A stretch of DNA of 15,512 nucleotides from positions 1-15,512 of the forward strand of contig JAQUSM010000009.1 in assembly GCA_028715095.1 (NCBI GenBank), read 5' to 3'. The translations under genes and the position numbers were made by a program. The DNA comes from Candidatus Omnitrophota bacterium (lineage in GTDB: Bacteria; Omnitrophota; Gorgyraeia; Gygaellales; Profunditerraquicolaceae). The notes beneath the pieces were generated by a model, which worked only from the letters and a program-made list of their open reading frames with translations, was not told the origin of the DNA and made no database searches. Shown here in pieces: positions 1 to 6,275 of the stretch. How positions within the stretch are numbered: position 1 is the stretch's first letter; each line of letters starts with the position of its first letter.

Positions 1-536
1 GAGTCCAGGTTTCCGGTGGGCTCATCACAGAGCAAAAGCTGCGGGCGGTTAATCAACGCCCGGCAAATAGCCACCCTCTGCTGTTCTCCGCCTGACAGAG
101 CCGCGGGTTTATGGCTAAGCCTGCCGGATAAACCCAGCCTGTCTAAAAGCTGCCGGGCAAACTCTGAACTTTTCTTCCTGGACCACCAGGACTTTAAAAT
201 GCCCGGCAACAAAACATTTTCCAGGGCAGTCAACTCCGGCAGAAGATGAAAAAATTGGAAGACAAAACCAACTTTACGGTTACGGAAGGCCGCCCGCGCA
301 TTTTCATCTAAGCCGTAGATATCTTCGCCTTCAAAATACACCGTTCCCCCGGTAGGATTATCTAACCCGCCTAAAATATGTAAAAGCGTAGATTTTCCTG
401 CTCCCGAAGGCCCCTGGACTGCCAGGAATTCACCTTCGCCAACGGTAAAATTTATATCCTTTAATACTTCAAGGCTGCTTGCGCTGTCACGGTAACTTTT
501 GCAAATTCCACTGACCTTGACTATATCTTTACTCAT
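1..536 (-). CDS. lolD: LolD-type ABC transporter ATPase (3' end outside window)
   Basis: ATP-binding subunit of the lipoprotein-releasing complex, which drives extraction of lipoproteins from the inner membrane for transfer to LolA. I translated the minus strand by hand from the ATG at 534-536; about 178 residues are present and the C-terminus runs off the left edge. Visible motifs in order: Walker A GPSGAGKST (about residues 42-50), Q-loop region FQFFHLLPELTALENV, signature LSGGEQQRVA, and Walker B LLLCDEPTGNLD just before the edge. The LTALENV and EPTGNLD wording is typical of the LolD/MacB/FtsE subgroup. The start overlaps the end of the lolC/E gene by 8 bases, which implies translational coupling, and a GAGG-like site lies about 8 bases upstream of the ATG. 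The Lol assignment rests mainly on the adjacent LolC/E-type permease; MacB-like ATPases share the motifs. Confidence 0.93.
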   Translation of the reverse strand, partial: MSKDIVKVSGICKSYRDSASSLEVLKDINFTVGEGEFLAVQGPSGAGKSTLLHILGGLDNPTGGTVYFEGEDIYGLDENARAAFRNRKVGFVFQFFHLLPELTALENVLLPGILKSWWSRKKSSEFARQLLDRLGLSGRLSHKPAALSGGEQQRVAICRALINRPQLLLCDEPTGNLD

Positions 537-1740
537 GCCGCACTGCCTCGCTGGGGATTATCCTGGTAGCATAATATGCCGGATAAATACTGGCGGCTAA
601 AATTATTGCCAAAGCGGACAGCAGTATCAGGTTGATATCCCCGATATTTATATTAACCGGGATACGCTCAAAATAATATATATCTTTGGGGATCAGGCTC
701 CTGCCGATAATCCGGGATATAAAATCCACTACCTTATCCAGGGAAAGCGCCAAAGATATCCCCCCGGCTAAACCCAGCAGGATCCCGGCTACGCCGATAG
801 ACATACCCTGAAAGACAAAAATCTGCAATATACTTTTGGTCCTGGCGCCTACAGAACGCAGGATGCCGATATCCTTGATCCGGCTCATTACCGACATAAT
901 CAGCGTGCTGACAATTCCAAATGCCGCTACCACCGTAGTCATAGTCACCACGATAAACATAACCACTTTTTCCAATTTCAACGCTTCCAGGAAATTTTTA
1001 TTCGCATCTATCCAGGTGCGCACCTGGAACGGTCCGACGCCGGTCAAATCCTTATAGAGCTTTTCCTTTATGTCCTCCACTTTATAAACATTGTCCACCT
1101 TAACTGCCAGGCCGCTTACGGCATCGGGCATCTTGTAAAAATCCTGCGCCGCTTTAATCCCGGTTAAGATCAGGCCTGAATCATAAAGATACATACCGCT
1201 GTTAAAAATTCCTTTGATGCGGAAATCGGTTTTGGAAAGTGTAACCGGAGAAACCAGGCTGATAACATCCCCTACCCCCAACCCCAAACGCAGGGCAAAC
1301 TCCTGGCCTACGGCAATTTCATTTCCGGAAAAATCATAACTTCCGGATCTCAGGTATTCGTTTATCTTGGAAGTCTCCGCCTGTAATTTAGGATCAATAC
1401 CGCGAACCTCCACCCCGAAGATTGATTTCTCGTTCTTTACCAGGGCCTGGCCTTCGATAAACGGAGATACACCTTTAACATAAGGAAACGCCTTTAACTT
1501 ATCAATTGCCCGATAAGGTTCTTTTGAACCGCCATAAAATTCAAGTGACAAATGCGCGTTGGTACCGACCATTTTGTCTTCAAGGAAACGGTCAAAACCG
1601 CTCATTACCGAGATTACCACAATTAACACCAGGACACCTATGGCTATGCCTACCATTGAGATAAGCGCGGTTATGGAAATAATCTTCTCTCTTTTTCCAC
1701 CCCTCAAATATTTCTGGCTAAGCCATAGCTCCGCGAACAT
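529..1740 (-). CDS. lolC: LolC/LolE-family lipoprotein-releasing permease
   Basis: Membrane subunit of the Lol ABC exporter, 403 residues, the usual length for LolC/LolE. The N-terminus (MFAELWLSQKYLRGGKRE) matches the family's cytoplasmic opening. It is followed by TM1 with the conserved ISMVGIAIGVLVLI stretch (about 25-48), a large periplasmic MacB-type domain (about 50-260), and a C-terminal FtsX-type block of three TM segments (about 265-290, 310-340, 370-395) with the DIGILRSVGA coupling-helix motif. Only one permease is visible, so it could act as a LolF-like homodimer; a second copy elsewhere cannot be excluded. It lies 35 bases after lysS and overlaps lolD. Unusually, there is no Shine-Dalgarno before the ATG; a 16-base palindrome occupies that place (see separate entry). 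I cannot separate LolC from LolE by sequence alone. Confidence 0.93.
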   Translation of the reverse strand: MFAELWLSQKYLRGGKREKIISITALISMVGIAIGVLVLIVVISVMSGFDRFLEDKMVGTNAHLSLEFYGGSKEPYRAIDKLKAFPYVKGVSPFIEGQALVKNEKSIFGVEVRGIDPKLQAETSKINEYLRSGSYDFSGNEIAVGQEFALRLGLGVGDVISLVSPVTLSKTDFRIKGIFNSGMYLYDSGLILTGIKAAQDFYKMPDAVSGLAVKVDNVYKVEDIKEKLYKDLTGVGPFQVRTWIDANKNFLEALKLEKVVMFIVVTMTTVVAAFGIVSTLIMSVMSRIKDIGILRSVGARTKSILQIFVFQGMSIGVAGILLGLAGGISLALSLDKVVDFISRIIGRSLIPKDIYYFERIPVNINIGDINLILLSALAIILAASIYPAYYATRIIPSEAVRHE

Positions 1741-1742
1741 AT

Positions 1743-1758
1743 TTGTCTACATAGACAA
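1743..1758. promoter_or_regulatory. 16-base palindrome immediately upstream of lolC/E
   Basis: Perfect inverted repeat TTGTCTA-CA-TAGACAA ending two bases before the lolC/E start codon, exactly where a ribosome-binding site would sit. In the transcript it could fold as a 6-bp stem with loop AUGU. That loop holds an AUG directly followed by UAG, a start-stop pair. It could be a DNA operator, an RNA element controlling lolC/E translation, or chance. Confidence 0.45.
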
Positions 1759-1789
1759 CACCCGCGCAAATCCAATTAGCGCGGGGTGT
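1758..1789 (-). other. Bulged GC-rich hairpin across the lysS stop codon
   Basis: On the minus strand a 10-bp stem (ACACC plus CGCGC arm against GCGCGGGTGT) has one bulged C and an 11-base loop that contains the lysS TAA. No T-tract follows, so it is not a standard intrinsic terminator. It may be an mRNA 3' stabiliser or attenuator between lysS and lolC/E. Its architecture resembles the hairpin at 10449-10478. Confidence 0.5.
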
Positions 1790-3242
1790 CTAACTTAGTT
1801 TCTTCCTGCTTTCTCAAGAGCGGAAACAGGATCACATCCCTGATTGATGGCTGATCCGTAAGCAGCATAACCAGCCTGTCAATACCGATACCTAAGCCTC
1901 CTGCCGGAGGCATCCCATGCTCCAGGGCTAAAAGATAATCATCATCTATATTCTTTTGTTCCCCGGCATCAAGCTCCCTGATCTCCTCTTCAAAACGCCG
2001 GCGCTGCTCGAGAGGATCGTTTAACTCAGAATAAGCATTAGCGATTTCCATGCCCGCCACATAAAGCTCAAACCTTTCCGAAATCAAAGGGTTGTCTTTT
2101 TTAGTTTTAGCCAGAGGGCAAAGGCTGGTAAAATAATCCGTGATAAATACCGGGTTAACCTGTAAATCCTCCTCCAGCGTATCTTCAATAATCTTATTTA
2201 TCTGTGAACGGCTCAGGCGGTTCTTATCCTTTGCAAACCCTTTGGCCTGTAATTTCTCAAGCATCTTAACCGGATCGTCAGACGGCTCTATACCAAACTT
2301 ATCTTTGACTAATCCGGCAAATGACTGCCTCATCCAGGGGGTTTTAAGCCCAATAGGCTTACCCTGGCAAATCAGCTCTTCCTTACCAAGGACCTCTTTT
2401 GCCACATAACAGATTAGATCCTGGGTTAAATTAATCATATCTTCATAATCCGCGTAAGCCTGATAAACCTCAAGCATGGTAAACTCCGGGTTATGGCGGG
2501 TGGAGACCCCTTCATTGCGGAAAGAACGGTTGATCTCATAAACCCGGTCAAGCCCTCCCACCAAAAGGCGCTTTAAGTACAACTCCGGGGCGATCCTTAA
2601 ATATAAATCCATGGCATATTCATTATGGAATGTCTTAAAAGGCCGGCCTGCTGCGCCTCCGGCAATATCATGCATCATGGGAGTTTCTACCTCCAGGAAC
2701 CCTTTATCCTCGAGGAAATTACGTATGGCCCGGATAATCTTGGCGCGCAATAAAAATACTTTTTTTACGTCTTCATTGGAAAGTAAATCCAGGTAACGCT
2801 GCCGGTAACGGGTCTCCACGTCTTTTAAGCCATGCCATTTCTCAGGCAAAGGCCGCAAGGACTTAGTTAATATTATAAAGTCCTTAACCTTAACCGTAAA
2901 TTCGCCGGTATGCGTTTTAAAAAGCTCGCCGCTAACGCTTATGATATCGGCAATATCCAATTGTTCGATGAGCGCGGCCTTCTCCTCTCCCACCACATCC
3001 CGCTTGACATAAAGCTGGATCTTGCCGGTAGAATCCCTTAAGTCCATAAAATTAACTTTACCATGGCTGCGGTTAGCCGTTATCCTGCCGCAAAGCGTAA
3101 CTTTCTTGCCTTCTTCAAAAGAAGCCAAAGCGCTGCCGATAGTACTATGATCGGGTACGCTAGCCGGATATAATGGCACTTTTTTCTCTTTAAGCGCCTC
3201 TAATTTTGCGATTCTTTGCTGGATAATCTCATTAATGTCCAT
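1776..3242 (-). CDS. lysS: Lysyl-tRNA synthetase, class II
   Basis: Charges tRNA-Lys in the cytoplasm. The 488-residue length is normal for bacterial class II LysRS. The N-terminal anticodon-binding OB-fold spans about residues 45-130 (VTLCGRITANRSHGKVNF). Class II motif 1 lies near 172-189. Motif 2 is about 233-257, with FRNEGVSTRHNPEFTMLE including the ATP-binding arginine and the RHNPEFT stretch. Motif 3 is about 449-472, with GLGIGIDRLVMLLT and the terminal arginine at SIRDVILFP. The start at 3242 is fixed by the preceding consensus promoter: only 9 bases separate the -10 box from the ATG and there is no Shine-Dalgarno, so the mRNA is probably leaderless. It follows the htpX-like gene by 51 bases and precedes lolC/E by 35. 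Confidence 0.98.
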   Translation of the reverse strand: MDINEIIQQRIAKLEALKEKKVPLYPASVPDHSTIGSALASFEEGKKVTLCGRITANRSHGKVNFMDLRDSTGKIQLYVKRDVVGEEKAALIEQLDIADIISVSGELFKTHTGEFTVKVKDFIILTKSLRPLPEKWHGLKDVETRYRQRYLDLLSNEDVKKVFLLRAKIIRAIRNFLEDKGFLEVETPMMHDIAGGAAGRPFKTFHNEYAMDLYLRIAPELYLKRLLVGGLDRVYEINRSFRNEGVSTRHNPEFTMLEVYQAYADYEDMINLTQDLICYVAKEVLGKEELICQGKPIGLKTPWMRQSFAGLVKDKFGIEPSDDPVKMLEKLQAKGFAKDKNRLSRSQINKIIEDTLEEDLQVNPVFITDYFTSLCPLAKTKKDNPLISERFELYVAGMEIANAYSELNDPLEQRRRFEEEIRELDAGEQKNIDDDYLLALEHGMPPAGGLGIGIDRLVMLLTDQPSIRDVILFPLLRKQEETKLDTPR

Positions 3243-3251
3243 AGGTTAGTA

Positions 3252-3280
3252 ATTATATCGTATATTTGGGGTTATGTCAA
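3252..3280 (-). promoter_or_regulatory. Perfect-consensus sigma-70 promoter for lysS
   Basis: The minus strand carries -35 TTGACA (3275-3280), a 17-base spacer and -10 TATAAT (3252-3257), a 12/12 consensus match at the optimal spacing. The expected transcription start is about 7 bases beyond the -10, near 3245, only two to four bases before the lysS ATG at 3242. It lies just after the htpX-like stop codon and would also drive lolC/E and lolD. Confidence 0.85.
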
Positions 3281-3293
3281 AAGAAAACGGGGT

Positions 3294-4256
3294 TTAAGCC
3301 TGATACTGCGAAAGCTTCTTAATCCTTTTGAGCATATTAGGATGCGTGCTTAATAACTCCATCATCTTGTCCCCTAAATTCAGGCGAATATTTGTATTTT
3401 TGAGCATCGCCAATTCAGAAGCATCAATTGTGCCGCTTTTGTCCAAATCCAACTGCGATAATTCCAAAACTTCCTTCCTGCCCTGAGACGGGTCATTAAT
3501 AAAAAATGCCTTTAACCCTTCGCTTTGTTTTAAAGACTCTTTGTCTAATCTGGCTGAGCCGTAAGCAAGTTTATACAGGCTGGAGGCCAGGGCCTTAGGC
3601 TGGTTCCCCAAAAGCACTGACCCCTGGTCCGCAAAATACTCCCGTATACGCGATGCATAAAGTACCAGGAGATTGGTTACAAAATAAAAGAAGAAAGCTG
3701 CCAGGCCAATAAGCATGGTATTGCCTCCCCTCTCATCGCGCCGGCGGCCATAGAATAAAAATTGCCAGGCAATCCTGTACATAATCATGGGGATTACCGA
3801 AAGCAGGGTAATCGTAAGCACGTCATGGTTCTTTAAATGGCTTAACTCATGCCCCAGCACCGCCTTTAACTCTGTATCGTCGAGCAATTTGACAATCCCG
3901 CTGGTTACGCAGACGCGGCCGTCTTTTATCGAACGGCCGAAAGCAAAAGCGTTGGGGATATCGATCTGGGCAATGCCGATCCTCGGCATAGGGATACCGG
4001 CGCGCACGCATAAGGCCTCTACCATCTGGAACAACCGCGGGTTTTCTTCCCTTTTTATATATTTTACGCGCATGCTCCATTCCACTATTTTAGGCCCCAG
4101 CATATACTGGATAAACATCAAAACAACAGAGATGATCAGATAAAAGCTAAAATCACCTACGTGCAGGAAACTTCTGCCGATGACAACGATCAAAGCATAA
4201 ATAACCCCGAACAAAAGCGTAACCAATAACCACATCCTTAACTGTAATGACCACAT
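3294..4256 (-). CDS. htpX: HtpX-like M48 membrane zinc protease with EF-hand-type loop
   Basis: Inner-membrane metallopeptidase that in known HtpX proteins degrades misfolded membrane proteins. Length is 320 residues. TM segments lie at about 8-28, 37-53, 148-170 and 182-202. The zinc site is HELSH at 136-140, with the third ligand probably E206 in SRIREYFAD. The N-terminal part and catalytic core match family M48B. Odd feature: residues 270-281 read DLDKSGTIDASE, a complete 12-position EF-hand calcium-loop pattern (D1, D3, S5, G6, I8, D9, E12), placed between the protease core and the C-terminal STHPNMLKRIKKL segment. The start at 4256 has a good AGAAAGGA site about 6 bases upstream. It is downstream of the DUF1573 gene (62-base gap) and probably has its own promoter. 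Confidence 0.92.
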   Translation of the reverse strand: MWSLQLRMWLLVTLLFGVIYALIVVIGRSFLHVGDFSFYLIISVVLMFIQYMLGPKIVEWSMRVKYIKREENPRLFQMVEALCVRAGIPMPRIGIAQIDIPNAFAFGRSIKDGRVCVTSGIVKLLDDTELKAVLGHELSHLKNHDVLTITLLSVIPMIMYRIAWQFLFYGRRRDERGGNTMLIGLAAFFFYFVTNLLVLYASRIREYFADQGSVLLGNQPKALASSLYKLAYGSARLDKESLKQSEGLKAFFINDPSQGRKEVLELSQLDLDKSGTIDASELAMLKNTNIRLNLGDKMMELLSTHPNMLKRIKKLSQYQA

Positions 4257-4274
4257 TTTAATCCTTTCTGCCTG

Positions 4275-4306
4275 CCTGAATGTTTCAGGAGAGCCTTTAA
4301 ATTATA
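4275..4306 (-). promoter_or_regulatory. Candidate htpX promoter with downstream palindrome
   Basis: In the gap before the htpX-like gene the minus strand has a perfect -10 TATAAT (4301-4306). The -35 is weak: TTAAAG at 17-base spacing, 3/6 match. About 12 bases downstream lies the inverted repeat CCTGAA-ACA-TTCAGG (4275-4289), inside the predicted 5' leader and before the ribosome site. It has no T-tract, so it is not a terminator; it could be an operator or a leader hairpin. Confidence 0.4.
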
Positions 4307-4318
4307 TTTTAGGTGGAT

Positions 4319-4696
4319 TTAATCTTTAATAATGTCGGCCTTGATAATAAACCTGTATATGGGCATATTCTTACTGTCGGTATTGACATAAACATACTGG
4401 GTAACCTTGCCGGAATATCCTTTAGGGTTAAATTTTACCTCAAGATTGGCAGTCTCTTTGGGCGGGATAACTTTCCTGTCTATTTCTGAAAGAGTGCATC
4501 CGCAGGAAGCGTGCGTGCCGTTAACATTTAAATTCTCAACAGAATCATTCGTTAACGGAAAAACGTGTCTTACAACTCCTTCCGAAGCGCGGATCTTGCC
4601 AAAATCCCAGGTATTCTCCTCAAGTTCAACCATCTGCGCCAAACAAACCGAAGAAATAAAAACGGAAAACAAACTAAACAATAATATCCTGCGCAT
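4319..4696 (-). CDS. Secreted DUF1573 protein
   Basis: A 125-residue protein with a clear signal peptide (MRRILLFSLFSVFISSVCLA, likely cleaved after A20; the cysteine context is not a proper lipobox) and a DUF1573 domain, an Ig-like beta-sandwich. Family hallmarks are the WDFGKI opening, the HASCGCTLSEI motif with C65 and C67, and the PP..TA.LEVKFNPKGYSG stretch. The molecular function of DUF1573 is not established. The CGC motif and the tight link to a thiol-transfer gene suggest an exported redox- or metal-linked role, which is inference. Its ATG overlaps the ccdA-like stop by one base (TAATG), with a strong GGAGGGG site inside the end of that gene, so the two are translationally coupled. 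Confidence 0.9.
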   Translation of the reverse strand: MRRILLFSLFSVFISSVCLAQMVELEENTWDFGKIRASEGVVRHVFPLTNDSVENLNVNGTHASCGCTLSEIDRKVIPPKETANLEVKFNPKGYSGKVTQYVYVNTDSKNMPIYRFIIKADIIKD

Positions 4697-5874
4697 TAAC
4701 CCCTCCAGATCAAGAATATTCCCAAACTAAAGAATAAAACCGCCATTAATATTTTGATTAAACCCATGCGCTTCTTAAGAAACCCGGAGAATTGCGGGCT
4801 GCCGGCGCCCATAAGCGCGCAAATCAAGATCACTATCAACGGGACAATAAACATAATATTGTAAAGCAAAAGATACCCTAAGGCCTGCAGCTTAAACGAA
4901 CTGGCCTTTAGAACAAAGGCTATTGTCGGTAAATACACCTGCCCGGTACAAACCGCCTCCAGCAAAGAAACCAAAAATCCGGTAATAAAAGCGCTGGCAA
5001 CGAGCTTGCCTAATCCGGGGGAAAAGCCCTGCTGCCTCTCTTGATTGGTTTTTCGGTAAAAAAACCCCACTACTTTATGGATGCGCTCTTTAACCGGTTT
5101 AGGCAGCTGCAAAATAAGATTTTCGGATGAACCCGTTTTCTTAAATTTGATAAAATCATAAAGAGCAAGAATGCCAAAGAGGATGCTGGCTGAACCGACA
5201 ACTATATTCAACAAATGAGTAACTGCCCAAAGGCCGCGGAACCGGTAGAGAAAATTAAAAACTCCTAAGCCAATACCCAGATACGTCAGAAACACAGAGA
5301 AGATAAAAGCGGCCCCGATAAGAAACAATTCTCTCTTACGATAACCCTGCGCCGCCAGGAAAGAGATAAAGAACACGATCACCGTAAACGCGCAGGGGTT
5401 AATCCCGTCTTCAAGCCCGGCGGCAATTACGGACAAGGGCACAAAGCTTCTAAAATATGAAACCAGGTCAACCGGTATTAAATGGGATGCGAAATGACTC
5501 CTGCTTAAGGCATCTTCGATAAAATTACGCAGCTTGTCTTCAATCTGAGCCTGATTATTCAAGAATCTTCCCCGCATGTAAAATACAGGGACCTTAAATT
5601 CCGCTCCGGAGCCGCTTTCCTTCATCAGGGTCAATAATAGCTCATAGTTTTTCAATTCTCCCACATCCAGGTAAACAAAAGCAACCCGGCCTTCAAACTC
5701 CTTCTGGATAACCGGCATTACGAGCGACTTTAGCTTTGCGCACTCATGGCAGTTAAGGGAATGGAAAATAAGCAGCTCCGGAACCTCCTGTTTTTCAACG
5801 GCCATAGCCCCTGCCGGAATAAGCAGTATCATAAAGAGAAAACAAATTATATATCTCTGTATTATTTTACGCAT
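4696..5874 (-). CDS. Thioredoxin-like/CcdA fusion, thiol electron transporter
   Basis: Predicted inner-membrane protein moving reducing equivalents across the membrane to periplasmic thiols, like CcdA/DsbD. I take the ATG at 5874 (392 residues). The longer frame begins with TTG inside the DoxX gene and lacks the signal sequence at its front. Domains: signal or anchor at 5-25 ending GAMA; thioredoxin-like domain about 33-125 with CHEC at 42-45 and VP (cis-proline position) at 95-96; CcdA core from about 148 with NPCAF (C161) and EAVCTGQVYLP (C309), the two membrane cysteines of the family; about six TM segments. In classic DsbD the thioredoxin domain is C-terminal; here it is N-terminal. It begins 7 bases after the DoxX stop and is coupled to DUF1573. 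The ribosome site is weak. Confidence 0.88.
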   Translation of the reverse strand: MRKIIQRYIICFLFMILLIPAGAMAVEKQEVPELLIFHSLNCHECAKLKSLVMPVIQKEFEGRVAFVYLDVGELKNYELLLTLMKESGSGAEFKVPVFYMRGRFLNNQAQIEDKLRNFIEDALSRSHFASHLIPVDLVSYFRSFVPLSVIAAGLEDGINPCAFTVIVFFISFLAAQGYRKRELFLIGAAFIFSVFLTYLGIGLGVFNFLYRFRGLWAVTHLLNIVVGSASILFGILALYDFIKFKKTGSSENLILQLPKPVKERIHKVVGFFYRKTNQERQQGFSPGLGKLVASAFITGFLVSLLEAVCTGQVYLPTIAFVLKASSFKLQALGYLLLYNIMFIVPLIVILICALMGAGSPQFSGFLKKRMGLIKILMAVLFFSLGIFLIWRG

Positions 5875-5881
5875 ACTTATT

Positions 5882-6274
5882 TTATTTCTTGAACATGATA
5901 AATTTTCCCGGGCCCAATAAGATAAGCGCCAGGCAAATTGCCGCAATTATAAAATTATACTCAAAGCCTCCGTTAGACAAAAAGAAACCTTTGGCTAAGT
6001 GTACTTTGATCGCGGCAGTAAGGATAAAAATTAAAAGCAAAGCGGATGCCAGCCTTGTTTGCAAGCCGATAATCACAAGCAGCCCGCCGATAAAAACCGT
6101 ATACGAAGCAACATACGACCAGAAGATTGCCGGGGCAAACCCTAAACCGGAAAGCATCTGGGAAAAACCCTTTACCCCCGGGCCGCCAAATAAACCAAAG
6201 GCCATTTGTAAACCATGCGCCATAAACATAATACCCAAAGCCAATCGTAAAACCAGGATACCCCAATTTAACAT
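5882..6274 (-). CDS. DoxX-family membrane protein
   Basis: A 130-residue integral membrane protein with four hydrophobic segments (about 5-25, 50-72, 75-95, 105-125) and the DoxX pattern: LRLALGIMFMAHGLQ near the N-terminus, then FGGPGVKGF. DoxX relatives include a thiosulfate:quinone oxidoreductase subunit and partners in membrane redox complexes, but most are uncharacterised. The start codon lies one base after the TAG of the NDH-2-like gene. A GGAGG site overlaps that gene's end, so coupling is likely. Lying between a quinone reductase and a thiol-transfer protein, it probably belongs to a membrane redox module; the substrate cannot be read from the sequence. Confidence 0.88.
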   Translation of the reverse strand: MLNWGILVLRLALGIMFMAHGLQMAFGLFGGPGVKGFSQMLSGLGFAPAIFWSYVASYTVFIGGLLVIIGLQTRLASALLLIFILTAAIKVHLAKGFFLSNGGFEYNFIIAAICLALILLGPGKFIMFKK

Positions 6275-6275
6275 C

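Noticed and set aside
16..249. 77-codon plus-strand frame at the left edge
   Set aside because: The minus strand here encodes the LolD signature and Walker B motifs, so the plus frame is a shadow.
3787..4143. 118-codon plus-strand frame opposite the htpX-like gene
   Set aside because: Antisense shadow; the minus-strand M48 motifs fully account for the region.
4275..4289. CCTGAA/TTCAGG inverted repeat as an intrinsic terminator
   Set aside because: The stem is only six pairs and no T-run follows on either strand; kept instead as a possible operator or leader hairpin.
5875..5946. Longer version of the thioredoxin-CcdA gene starting at 5946
   Set aside because: It starts with TTG, lies inside the DoxX coding region and puts 24 residues before an evident signal peptide.
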